A DNA stretch of 64,000 nucleotides from assembly GCF_024168645.1 (NCBI RefSeq), contig NZ_JALJWF010000001.1, positions 4,591,501 through 4,655,500 on the forward strand, in the 5' to 3' direction. Each line of letters begins with the position of its first letter. The first letter of the stretch is position 1. This document shows, piece after piece, positions 39,948 to 48,379 of the stretch. Below the pieces are notes generated by a model. The model did no database searches. It saw only the letters and a program-made list of their open reading frames with translations, and was not told the origin of the DNA. The translations under genes and the position numbers were made by a program. This stretch comes from Pseudomonas sp. GGS8 (GTDB lineage Bacteria > Pseudomonadota > Gammaproteobacteria > Pseudomonadales > Pseudomonadaceae).

Positions 39948-42900
39948 ATGCACCTGCTCAGGACCCAGCCCGGCGGTTTCGTGTCGGATGACAACATTGC
40001 CGACCTTGGACAAACCCCCGCCGAGCTGGTGATCCTGTGCAGCGGCGATTCCAGCCTGGCGTTGCTCGCCGAGGCGGCGCAACAGCTGCCCGACGATTAC
40101 CCGAGCCTGCGCCTGGCCAACCCGATGCAGGTGCAGAATCACGCCTCGGTCGATCTTTATGTCGACGAAGTGCTGCGCCACGCCAAGGTGATTCTGATCT
40201 CGCTGCACGGCGGCATCGCCTATTGGCGTTACGGCATCGAGCGTCTGGTGGAGCTGTCCCAGCGGGGCGTGCAGCTGATTCTGGTGCCGGGCGACGATCG
40301 CCCGGACCCGGAACTCAGCGACCTGAGCACGGTGATTCCCGAAGACCGCGACCGGCTCTGGCAGTTTTTGCGCCAGGGCGGCATGGCCAATGCCCTGGAT
40401 TTTTTCCGCTGTCTGGCCAATCGCTGGCTGGGTCGCGATTACGCCTGGGCGGAGCCACAAACCCTGCCGCGCACCGCGATCTACCACCCGCAAAAAAGCC
40501 CCGCGCAACTGAAGGATTGGCAAGCCGATTGGCAGGTCGATCAGCCGGTGGCGGCGGTGCTGTTTTACCGCTCGCACTTGCAGGCGGCGAACACCGGTTT
40601 CATCGATATTTTCTGCCAGCGTTTGCAGGCGGCGGGGCTCAACCCATTGCCGATTGCCGTGGCCAGTCTGAAAGAACCCGGCTGCCTGATGGTGGTCGAG
40701 GATTTGCTGGATGAAGTCGAGGCGGGGGTGATTCTCAACACCACCGGTTTCGCCCAATCCAGCCCCGAAGCGCCGCACCTGCGGCCGTTTCGTCGCAACA
40801 TCCCGGTGATTCAGGCGATCTGCGCCCAGGACAATGAACCGGGTTGGCTTGCCAGCGAGCAGGGCCTCGGCCCCCGGGACTTGGCGATGCACATCGCGCT
40901 GCCGGAGCTGGACGGGCGAATCATCAGCCGGCCGATCAGCTTCAAGGACCTGGCGTGGCGCAGCGAGCGCAGTCAGTCCGATGTGGTTTGCTATCGACCC
41001 CAACCGGAACGCATGGATTTTGTCGCTGAACTGGCGCGGCGCTGGATCGATCTGGCGCGAGTGCCCAACAGCGAAAAACGCATCGCTCTGATCCTCGCCA
41101 ACTACCCGACCCGCGATGGGCGCATCGGCAATGGCGTCGGTCTCGACACTCCGGCCGCCGCGCTGAATATCCTCCGTGCCCTGCACGTCGAAGGTTATCC
41201 GCTACCGGCCGAGTTGCCGGACAGCGGCACCGCGCTGATCCAGCAACTGCTCGGTGGTGTCAGCAATGACCTGGACACTGTCGATCAACGACCGTGTCAG
41301 CAAAGCCTGGCACTGGACGATTATTTTCTGATGTTCAATGCACTGCCAGAAGCCAATCGCCAGGCAGTACTGGAACGTTGGGGGCCGCCGGAAAGCGATC
41401 CGATGTTCCGTGGCGGGCGAATGATGATTGCCGGCCTGCGCTTCGGCCTGACCTTCGTCGGCATTCAACCGGCGCGGGGTTATCAGGTTGACCCGAGCGC
41501 GGTCTATCACGACCCGGACCTGGTGCCGCCTCACGGGTATCTGGCGTTCTACTTCTGGTTGCGCAACACCTACGGCGCCCACGGCGTGATCCATGTCGGC
41601 AAGCACGGCAACCTCGAATGGCTGCCGGGCAAGGGTGTCGGGTTGTCGGAAAACTGCTGGCCGGACGCATTGCTCGGACCGCTGCCGAATATCTATCCGT
41701 TCATCGTCAACGACCCGGGCGAGGGCGCCCAAGCCAAGCGCCGTACGCAAGCGGTGATCATCGATCACCTGATGCCGCCGCTGACCCGCGCCGAAACCTA
41801 CGGCCCGTTGCGCAACCTTGAGTTGTTGGCCGACGAATATTACGAAGCGCAATTGCTCGATCCACGCCGCGCCCGGGAACTGCAGCGCGATATCCTGCAA
41901 CTGGTGCGCGACACGCACATCGATCGCGAACTGCAACTGGACGAGAAGCTCGACAGCGATGCCGACGCGGCGATCTGGTTGCCGCGTCTGGACACCTACC
42001 TGTGCGATTTGAAGGAGTCGCAGATCCGCGACGGCCTGCACGTGTTTGGCGAATCGCCGACCGGGCGGCTGCGCATCGACACTTTATTGGCTTTGTTGCG
42101 CATTCCTCGCGGCGACGGCCGTGGCGCGCAATCGAGCGTGCTGCGGGCGTTGGCCAAGGCGTTCGAGTTGGGCTTCGATCCGCTGGATTGCGTGTTGGCC
42201 GAGCCCTGGAGCGGTCCTCGGCCGGATGCCTTGCAGGCGGTCAGTGATGAGCTGTGGCGCACGGCGGGGGATACCCGTGAACGTCTGGAACTGCTCGCCG
42301 CGCAGCTGATCTCGCAGACTTTAAATGCCGAGGTCGAGCGACTGAACCCTCCTCAAGCCAAGCCCGGCCCCTGTGGGAGCGAGCTTTTGTGGCGAGGGAG
42401 CTTGCTCCCGTTGGGTCGCGAAGCGGCCCCAAAAAAGGGGACTGCTGCGCAGTCCAACGGGGGCAAGCCCCCTCGCCACAAAGACCCGCTCTCACAGGAG
42501 GCAGATTGGTCCGAAGTGAGCGCGATCATCGATAGCCTGCGCGAAGTCGTCGCGCCGCGCCTGGACGCCTGCGGCCCGGCGGAAATGCGCGGTCTGCTGG
42601 ACGCTCTCAGCGGGCGATTCGTCCCGGCCGGGCCGAGCGGTGCGCCCAGTCGCGGACGGCTGGACGTGTTGCCCACCGGGCGCAATTTCTATTCGGTGGA
42701 CGTGCGCAACCTGCCGACCACCACGGCGTGGCGCATCGGTTTTCAATCCGCGAACCTGATTCTTGAGCGGCACTTGCAGGATCACGGCGATCACTTGCGT
42801 CAGCTCGGTCTGTCGGTCTGGGGCACCGCGACCATGCGCACCGGCGGCGACGACATTGCCCAGGCGATGGCATTGATGGGCGTGCGGCCGGTGTGGGCGA

Positions 42901-43871
42901 CGGGCAGTCAGCGGGTCGACGACTTCGAGATTCTGCCGTTGAGCTTGCTGGACCGGCCGCGGGTGGACGTGACCTTGCGCGTCTCCGGTTTTTTCCGCGA
43001 CGCCTTCGCCAACCTGATCAGGCTGTTCGACGCCGCCGTGCAAGCGGTCGCCGCGCTGGATGAACCGGACGATCTCAACCCGTTGGCCGCCAAGGTTCGC
43101 TCCGAGCGCGAAGCGCTGCTGCAATCCGGTCTGGATGAAGAGGCGGCCAGGCGACAGGCCGGCTGGCGGATCTTCGGGGCCAAACCGGGGGCTTACGGTG
43201 CCGGTGTGCAAGGCGCCATCGACGGTCGCTTGTGGCAAACCCGCGAAGACCTGGCTGAGGTTTACCTGAACTGGGGCGGCTATGCTTACGGCGGCTCCGA
43301 TGAAGGCACCGCCGCCCGCGAACAGTTCGCCCAGCGTCTGAGTCAGGTGCAGGCAGTGCTGCAAAATCAGGACAACCGCGAGCACGACTTGCTCGATTCC
43401 AACGACTATTACCAGTTCCAGGGTGGCATGCTGGCGGCCGTCGAAAGCCTCAGTGGTGCAGCCGCGGCCAGTTATCACGGCGACCACAGTCAGCCGGATT
43501 TACCGAAGATCCGCACCTTGAAGGAAGAGTTGAACCGGGTGATCCGTTCCCGGGCGGCCAATCCGAAGTGGATCGACGGGGTCAAACGTCATGGCTATAA
43601 AGGCGCGTTCGAACTGGCGGCAACGGTCGATAACCTGTTTGCATTCGACGCCACCACGCAGTTGATCGACGATCACCAGTATGCGTTGCTGGCGGATGCC
43701 TATTTGCTTGATCCGGCGACCCGGGACTTTGTCCGCGAACACAATCCCCACGCCCTGCGCGACATGACCGAACGCCTGCTCGAAGCGCAGCAACGGGGGA
43801 TGTGGCAGGAACCGGGTGAGTATCGCGAGGCGCTGGAGAATTTGTTGCTCGATATAGAAGAAGACAGTTAG
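39948..43871 (+). CDS. cobN: Cobaltochelatase large subunit CobN, with a REPIN inside
   Basis: The 1,307-residue large subunit of the ATP-dependent chelatase that inserts Co2+ into hydrogenobyrinate a,c-diamide. The family stretches GVIHVGKHGNLEWLPGKGVGLSE (partial: HVGKHGNLEWLPGK), YPFIVNDPGEGAQAKRR and WGTATMRTGGDDIAQA are present. Residues about 808-850 are encoded by a complete REPIN (42371-42497), read in frame without a stop, so this protein is roughly 40-45 residues longer than it would be otherwise. The insertion lies between conserved blocks (DAVSDELWRTAGDTRERLELL before, IIDSLREVVAPRL after; both partial), where variation is probably tolerated. Whether the enzyme is active is not shown. 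Confidence 0.95.
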   Translation: MHLLRTQPGGFVSDDNIADLGQTPAELVILCSGDSSLALLAEAAQQLPDDYPSLRLANPMQVQNHASVDLYVDEVLRHAKVILISLHGGIAYWRYGIERLVELSQRGVQLILVPGDDRPDPELSDLSTVIPEDRDRLWQFLRQGGMANALDFFRCLANRWLGRDYAWAEPQTLPRTAIYHPQKSPAQLKDWQADWQVDQPVAAVLFYRSHLQAANTGFIDIFCQRLQAAGLNPLPIAVASLKEPGCLMVVEDLLDEVEAGVILNTTGFAQSSPEAPHLRPFRRNIPVIQAICAQDNEPGWLASEQGLGPRDLAMHIALPELDGRIISRPISFKDLAWRSERSQSDVVCYRPQPERMDFVAELARRWIDLARVPNSEKRIALILANYPTRDGRIGNGVGLDTPAAALNILRALHVEGYPLPAELPDSGTALIQQLLGGVSNDLDTVDQRPCQQSLALDDYFLMFNALPEANRQAVLERWGPPESDPMFRGGRMMIAGLRFGLTFVGIQPARGYQVDPSAVYHDPDLVPPHGYLAFYFWLRNTYGAHGVIHVGKHGNLEWLPGKGVGLSENCWPDALLGPLPNIYPFIVNDPGEGAQAKRRTQAVIIDHLMPPLTRAETYGPLRNLELLADEYYEAQLLDPRRARELQRDILQLVRDTHIDRELQLDEKLDSDADAAIWLPRLDTYLCDLKESQIRDGLHVFGESPTGRLRIDTLLALLRIPRGDGRGAQSSVLRALAKAFELGFDPLDCVLAEPWSGPRPDALQAVSDELWRTAGDTRERLELLAAQLISQTLNAEVERLNPPQAKPGPCGSELLWRGSLLPLGREAAPKKGTAAQSNGGKPPRHKDPLSQEADWSEVSAIIDSLREVVAPRLDACGPAEMRGLLDALSGRFVPAGPSGAPSRGRLDVLPTGRNFYSVDVRNLPTTTAWRIGFQSANLILERHLQDHGDHLRQLGLSVWGTATMRTGGDDIAQAMALMGVRPVWATGSQRVDDFEILPLSLLDRPRVDVTLRVSGFFRDAFANLIRLFDAAVQAVAALDEPDDLNPLAAKVRSEREALLQSGLDEEAARRQAGWRIFGAKPGAYGAGVQGAIDGRLWQTREDLAEVYLNWGGYAYGGSDEGTAAREQFAQRLSQVQAVLQNQDNREHDLLDSNDYYQFQGGMLAAVESLSGAAAASYHGDHSQPDLPKIRTLKEELNRVIRSRAANPKWIDGVKRHGYKGAFELAATVDNLFAFDATTQLIDDHQYALLADAYLLDPATRDFVREHNPHALRDMTERLLEAQQRGMWQEPGEYREALENLLLDIEEDS
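42371..42497. repeat. REPIN inserted inside cobN
   Basis: A 127-base REPIN with outer arms CTGTGGGAGCGAGC and GCTCTCACAG and inner palindromes GGCGAGGGAGCTTGCTCCC and GGGGGCAAGCCCCCTCGCC. It is the same type as the intergenic copies but lies within the open reading frame. Confidence 0.95.
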
Positions 43872-43902
43872 CCGGCGAGCAGGAGATCTATGGCGAAGGG
43901 GG

Positions 43903-44026
43903 CTGTGGCGAGGGGGCTTGCCCCCGTTGGGTCGCGAAGCGGCCCCCGCTTTTACCTCTGTTTACACCGAGTTGCCCGGTTTTACGACTGCTTCGCAGCC
44001 GAACGGGGGCAAGCCCCCTCGCCACA
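43903..44026. repeat. REPIN between cobN and chlI/D
   Basis: CTGTGGCGAGGGGGCTTGCC and the inverted copy flank GCGAAGCGGCCC and GCTTCGCAGCC hairpins. Confidence 0.92.
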
Positions 44027-44057
44027 ATGTAATCTCTGACCACAAGCGAGACCCGAC

Positions 44058-45065
44058 ATGACCGACACCCCCCATTTCCCGCTCTCCGCCGTGGTCGGCG
44101 CCGATGACTTGAAGCTCGCGCTGTACCTGACCGCTATCGACCCGAAAATCGGTGGCGTGCTGATCGAAGGTCCGCGCGGCATGGCCAAGTCGACCCTGGC
44201 CCGAGGTTTGGCGGACCTGCTGGCCAGCGGTCAATTCGTCACCTTGCCCTTGGGCGCCACCGAAGAACGGCTGGTCGGCACCCTCGATCTCGACGCGGCC
44301 TTGAACGAAGGTCGCGCACAGTTTTCTCCCGGTGTATTGGCCAAGGCCGACGGCGGCGTGCTCTACGTTGATGAAGTGAATTTGTTGCCCGATCACCTCG
44401 TGGACCTGCTGCTCGACGTGGCCGCCAGCGGTACCAACCTGATCGAGCGTGACGGGATTTCCCATCGGCATTCGGCGAAGTTTGTGCTGATCGGCACCAT
44501 GAACCCGGAAGAGGGCGAGCTGCGCCCGCAACTGCTCGACCGCTTTGGTTTGAACGTCGCGCTCAGTGGCCATACCGCACCCGCCGAGCGCGGCCAGATC
44601 ATCCGTCGTCGACTGGATTTCGACAGTGATCCACAAGGCTTCTGCGCCGAGTGGGAACGTCAGCAACAGGCACTGCGCGAGCGTTGCCAGAAGGCGCGTG
44701 CGGCCCTGGCGAGTATCCCGCTCGACGATGCCGCATTGGCGCAGATCACCGAGCGCTGCTTTGCTGCCGGCGTTGATGGCCTGCGGGCCGATCTGGTCTG
44801 GCTGCGTGCAGCTCGGGCTCATGCGGCATGGCGCGGCGCGAGCGTCATTGGCGAAGACGATATCGACGCGGTCGCCGAATTTGCCTTGCGTCATCGTCGT
44901 CGGGAGCATTCGACCTCTGCGCCGCAACAGTCCCAAGCGCCACAGCAATCCCCTGCGCAAACCCCCAATCCGAACGAAGGCCAGGGCCAGTGGGGCGAAA
45001 TACCCGCCCAGGCACTGCCGGTCGGTGCTCGACGTGAAGTGCCGAGCTGGCCAAAAAAGCCCTAG
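44058..45065 (+). CDS. ChlI-type AAA+ chelatase subunit (zero-frame product of chlI/D)
   Basis: A 335-residue AAA+ ATPase like the small subunit of magnesium chelatase. It has Walker A GPRGMAKST, Walker B VLYVDEVNLL and sensor-1 IGTMNPEEG, then the arginine-finger region RPQLLDRFG and a C-terminal helical lid. In bacteria that lack cobS/cobT, ChlI/ChlD-like proteins work with CobN in cobalt insertion; cobN is directly upstream. The last codons read CCA AAA AAG CCC TAG, and A AAA AAG is a strong -1 slippery site. Slippage would extend this protein into the downstream VWA frame, giving a ChlD-like fusion of 557 residues. ATG at 44058 is 31 bases past a REPIN. Confidence 0.92.
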   Translation: MTDTPHFPLSAVVGADDLKLALYLTAIDPKIGGVLIEGPRGMAKSTLARGLADLLASGQFVTLPLGATEERLVGTLDLDAALNEGRAQFSPGVLAKADGGVLYVDEVNLLPDHLVDLLLDVAASGTNLIERDGISHRHSAKFVLIGTMNPEEGELRPQLLDRFGLNVALSGHTAPAERGQIIRRRLDFDSDPQGFCAEWERQQQALRERCQKARAALASIPLDDAALAQITERCFAAGVDGLRADLVWLRAARAHAAWRGASVIGEDDIDAVAEFALRHRRREHSTSAPQQSQAPQQSPAQTPNPNEGQGQWGEIPAQALPVGARREVPSWPKKP

Positions 45066-45110
45066 GCATTCGCCCTCGATCAGACGCGGGGGCGAATGCC
45101 AGACCCCGCG
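45053..45110 (+). promoter_or_regulatory. Probable -1 programmed frameshift signal
   Basis: Slippery heptamer A AAA AAG at 45053-45059 in the right phase; zero-frame stop TAG at 45063-45065. After a 5-base spacer, GGCATTCGCCC (45065-45075) pairs perfectly with GGGCGAATGCC (45090-45100). Loop bases CGCGG (45085-45089) can pair with CCGCG (45106-45110), giving a possible H-type pseudoknot. The -1 frame continues open to 45730. Confidence 0.85.
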
Positions 45111-45730
45111 CAGGACGGCTGGATCAGGGTAAACAGGGCAAGCGCCACACCGCCCGTAATGGATCGGTCAACTGGCCTGGCACTTTGCTCAATGGCCGAC
45201 CGCGTCAACGCGATGACCTATTGTTCCATTTGCGTACCCGCACCCCTCATGAACTGTGGCTGGTGATCGTCGATGCCTCGGCCTCGACCCGGCGCCATCA
45301 GGCGTTGAGCGATGCCAAGGGCTTGTTGGCGCAACTGTTCGACGATGCCTATCGCCAGCGTGCGCGTCTGGCGTTGCTGACCGCCAGCGGTCATCTGCCG
45401 AAGTGGCAGGTGCAGGGGTTGAAAGCCTCTGCGGGCTTGCGCGACTGGCTCGAGGGATTGGGCGCCGGCGGCGGAACGCCAATGCTGGCGGCATTGAGTG
45501 AAGCAGGGCGTTGGCTGGCGGCACGGCAAAAGCGTTTTCCGGCGGAACAGCAGCGGCTATTGCTGGTGACGGATGGACGGCTGAAGGAGTGGTCGATGTT
45601 GCCGACGCTGGATTGCCCGGGGTTGCTGATCGACATCGAGCGCGGGCCGATTCGCCTCGGACGGGCTAAAGTGTTGGCGACTCAGCTGCAGGTTGATTAT
45701 CGACATATCGATGGGCTGATTTCAGGTTGA
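45059..45730 (+). CDS. VWA (ChlD C-terminal) part of the chelatase medium subunit, reached by -1 frameshift
   Basis: The -1 frame is open from 45038 and has no ATG or GTG start with a ribosome site. The first usable codon with family-like sequence downstream would be TTG at 45185, which leaves out matching upstream residues. From the slip site it gives 223 residues: a basic linker with GKQGKRHTARNG and WPGTLLNGRPRQR, as in ChlD proteins, then a von Willebrand A domain with the metal site DASAS and LLVTDGRLKEW. This matches the C-terminal half of ChlD. I read it as the second half of a fused medium subunit, not as an independent gene. A separately initiated VWA protein is the alternative. Confidence 0.8.
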   Translation, partial: ALGIRPRSDAGANARPRAGRLDQGKQGKRHTARNGSVNWPGTLLNGRPRQRDDLLFHLRTRTPHELWLVIVDASASTRRHQALSDAKGLLAQLFDDAYRQRARLALLTASGHLPKWQVQGLKASAGLRDWLEGLGAGGGTPMLAALSEAGRWLAARQKRFPAEQQRLLLVTDGRLKEWSMLPTLDCPGLLIDIERGPIRLGRAKVLATQLQVDYRHIDGLISG

Positions 45731-45841
45731 ATAGGGTGCTGACAGTGCTCGCTATGGCATCATTTGGGTATCGAAAAATCCCTGTTACCCCCCGCATCGC
45801 TGCCCTATGCTCTGTAAGCAAGCCAATCACAGGAGTGACCC

Positions 45842-47488
45842 ATGCGCGTTCTAGCCCGCAACGATCAGGACGATTTCCGCGTCAAAGCCTACGCCGGCAC
45901 CAACGGTGTGCTGCTGGCCATCGACCTGGCCGAACCCCGCCGTAAAGGCCTGCTGGGGTTTGCCATCGAAAAACAGCAAGGCGACAAACCCTGGCTGTTT
46001 CTGTTCAACAGCCTGACCTTTCCCGGCAAGGATCATACGTTCCCCCAGTTTCACGCCACCCCGAGTGATGCCGCGCCTTTGCAGAAATTTCGTTGGGCCG
46101 ATTACGCGGTCAATCCGGGTGTGACGATCCATTATCGGGTTCACCTGGCTTATGGCACCGCCGATGCGCCACAACTGGGTGAATGCCTGGAAGTGACAGT
46201 CACCACGGACAATGGCCTGCCCAAGGGCCAGAACGTGATTTTCAACCGGGCGGTGGCTGCCAGCCAGGCGTTCCAGCGCAAGTTCGCCGACCTCGATGCG
46301 CTGCTCAGCGTCAACAAGACACTGCCCATCGAAGAATGGCCCGACGCGCCGCGGCAATGGCTGGAAAATGGTCTGCTCGCACGCCTGCTCGGGTTTATCG
46401 AACGTGCTGTGGATGGCCAGTGGGCGCTGGACATCGCGATCTATGAATACCAGTTGCAGGCGATCGTCGATGCGGTGAACGCCGCCTTCGAGCGCGGTGT
46501 AAAGGTTCGGGTCCTGTACCACGCCCAACCCGGCGAAGACACCACGGCGCTGAACGAAGCCAGCCTGGAAAAAATCCCGGCGGCGAACAAGCGCGGGCGA
46601 GTCACCCACAATATCTTTCACGACAAGTTCATAGTCCTGAGCCGGCTCGATGCGACGGGGCAGCATCAGCCTGAAGCGGTACTCTGCGGCAGCACCAACT
46701 TCACCGCCAACGGTGTTTACCGTCAGGCCAACGTTGTGCATGTGCTGGACGACGCCCGGATCGGCGCCAGTTACCTGCAAACCTTCGAGCAGGTCTGGGC
46801 CACACCGGCGGACGTCGGCGCTACGCGGGATTGGCTCACGGAGCACAATCCGATGCAGCCTGACCAGCCGCTGTTCGCCGGTTTTTCACCGCGCTCGGGC
46901 GAGGGCGACTTGCATGAGTTCGTCGAAATCATCAATGCCGCCAAAAAAGACCTGCTGTTTGTCACCGCATTCACCTTGCCGGACGTAATACTCAACGCGT
47001 TACTCGGCCAGCCTCACGACGACATCTTGCGTTACGGCCTGCAAAACACGGTCAGCAGCATCACCGGTTTCCACGCCGACCGCACCGCCGAATTCGCCGC
47101 CACCGCGCTGCTCAACACAGGCCTGGAGGGCTGGCTCAAGGAAAACATGAAAGGCCAGAAGGGCAACCTGCTGGTGCACACCAAAGCCATCGTCGTCGAC
47201 TTCACCAGCGACTCACCGACCATCATCAGCGGCAGCCACAATCTCAGTGACGCGGCCAGCAATGGCAACGACGAGAACTACCTGATCATCCGTGGCGACA
47301 CCGACCTGGCCGATCGTTACGGGCTGGAACTGCTGCGCTTTTATGAGCATTACCGGTTCCGCTACTTCGCAAAGAAACTGCAACTCAAGCAGGTCCGGCC
47401 GTTGGCGGCGGATGACAGCTGGACCGATGACTATTACCGCGAGGGCGACCTGCGGATGTTGTCGCGGCTGCGTTTTTCCGGACGATAA
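45842..47488 (+). CDS. Phospholipase D-like protein with two HKD motifs
   Basis: A 548-residue protein with an N-terminal beta-rich region of about 150 residues (KAYAGTNGVLLAIDL, LFLFNSLTFPGKDHTFPQF), then two phospholipase D half-sites. The first is HDKFIVL followed by GSTNFTANGV; the second is HTKAIVVDF followed by SGSHNLSDAASNGNDEN. Two such motifs form one phosphodiesterase active site, so it could cut phospholipids, nucleic acid or another phosphodiester. There is no signal peptide. ATG has an AGGAG site. It stands alone and ends before a long hairpin. The substrate cannot be told. Confidence 0.85.
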   Translation: MRVLARNDQDDFRVKAYAGTNGVLLAIDLAEPRRKGLLGFAIEKQQGDKPWLFLFNSLTFPGKDHTFPQFHATPSDAAPLQKFRWADYAVNPGVTIHYRVHLAYGTADAPQLGECLEVTVTTDNGLPKGQNVIFNRAVAASQAFQRKFADLDALLSVNKTLPIEEWPDAPRQWLENGLLARLLGFIERAVDGQWALDIAIYEYQLQAIVDAVNAAFERGVKVRVLYHAQPGEDTTALNEASLEKIPAANKRGRVTHNIFHDKFIVLSRLDATGQHQPEAVLCGSTNFTANGVYRQANVVHVLDDARIGASYLQTFEQVWATPADVGATRDWLTEHNPMQPDQPLFAGFSPRSGEGDLHEFVEIINAAKKDLLFVTAFTLPDVILNALLGQPHDDILRYGLQNTVSSITGFHADRTAEFAATALLNTGLEGWLKENMKGQKGNLLVHTKAIVVDFTSDSPTIISGSHNLSDAASNGNDENYLIIRGDTDLADRYGLELLRFYEHYRFRYFAKKLQLKQVRPLAADDSWTDDYYREGDLRMLSRLRFSGR

Positions 47489-47519
47489 ACACACCGACGG
47501 ACTAATTCTGATCACGGAA

Positions 47520-47552
47520 CCTGTAGGCGCGGACAAGCCTCGCGCCTACAGG
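47520..47552. terminator. Long hairpin between converging genes
   Basis: CCTGTAGGCGCG and CGCGCCTACAGG form a 12-bp stem with a 9-base loop, 31 bases after the phospholipase D-like gene. There is no T tract; it could be a terminator or a REP-like palindrome. Confidence 0.6.
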
Positions 47553-47591
47553 GATCTGCGTCTTGCTGGTATGAGCGTTCTGTCAGACGAC

Positions 47592-48038
47592 TCAAACATT
47601 ACTCGTCAAACGCACATTCAACAGCTCCCGAGCCCGATGCACAGTGCATAAGTTGCTGAGGGTTTTTTGCAACCACGGCAAGTTGTGGTGGGGTTTGCGG
47701 GCAACCCGTTTGGGCCTGAGTTTGCCGATGTGCTGTTTGAAATGTTCTTCCAGCGTTTCCGGGGTCCCTATGCCCTTGAGCTTCGTCAGCAGTTTCCCCT
47801 TCTTGTAGAACAGCGCAGTGGGTGTGCCTTTGACTTCCGGATGCCGAGGGGATTTGCTCGTATCCAGCACATAGATGCACGCGTGATCCTTGTACTTCTC
47901 GGCAATGGCCCGGAAAACCGGCTCGGCCCATTCGCAGGCGGGACAGTGCCGGTTGCCGAAATACAGGATCACCGGGCGCCAGGTGTTGAGCGCTTTGCGG
48001 TAGGCCGGATCCAATGGCTGGGTGGACATCGAACTCAT
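47592..48038 (-). CDS. Thioredoxin-like protein
   Basis: A 148-residue cytoplasmic protein with a thioredoxin fold: VILYFGNRHCPACEWAEPVF with the redox pair C-P-A-C near residues 32-35, a DTSKSPRHPEV turn, and the cis-proline GTPTALFYKKGKLL. After the fold there is a basic tail of about 40 residues, unusual for a thioredoxin. It may reduce disulphides on specific partners. The start has a clear AAGGAGA site. It converges on the phospholipase D-like gene. Confidence 0.85.
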   Translation of the reverse strand: MSSMSTQPLDPAYRKALNTWRPVILYFGNRHCPACEWAEPVFRAIAEKYKDHACIYVLDTSKSPRHPEVKGTPTALFYKKGKLLTKLKGIGTPETLEEHFKQHIGKLRPKRVARKPHHNLPWLQKTLSNLCTVHRARELLNVRLTSNV

Positions 48039-48379
48039 TGAAATCTCCTTTTCAAAGACTATCGAAGGCCTGTTGACGTTAAAGGAGGCGAGCGGGTGGG
48101 TCTACTGTCAGAAATTACAGGTGCGCTCTGCTTCTTTTTGACCTGCAATGCACTGCGATGTGACTCAACCACACACAGCCTGTGGCCAACGGTAGCGCTC
48201 ATTCAGCTGTTCTTTTCGTAACACCTTCTTCGCGCCTGTGCGCATCCATTTGATTCAAAACACTTTTCAAATCCCCCGAGATTCCGCCCATAACCTGTGG
48301 CACACTTTCTGCTGTCTATTCCGCTGTTACATACCAAGTTCCGGTATAGCGGAATAAACATCACCCAGGAGTGCTAGCC
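48039..48379. promoter_or_regulatory. Intergenic region with a compound palindrome before the ABC operon
   Basis: This 341-bp region separates the thioredoxin-like gene from the transporter operon. The main structure is TATTCCGCT (48317-48325) mirrored by AGCGGAATA (48348-48356), enclosing ATACC (48331-48335) and GGTAT (48343-48347). Within it TTCCG-N6-CGGAA (48339-48354) has the form of an IclR-family operator. It ends 23 bases before the first start codon, so a repressor there would block transcription. No gene is seen in the rest. Confidence 0.65.

Noticed and set aside
38601..41186. 861-residue open frame opposite cobW and cobN
   Set aside because: Antisense shadow; no start signal or family resemblance.
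45185..45730. Independent TTG-started VWA gene
   Set aside because: No ribosome site, and the frame matches ChlD linker sequence upstream of the TTG; the frameshift reading explains it better, though it is not excluded.
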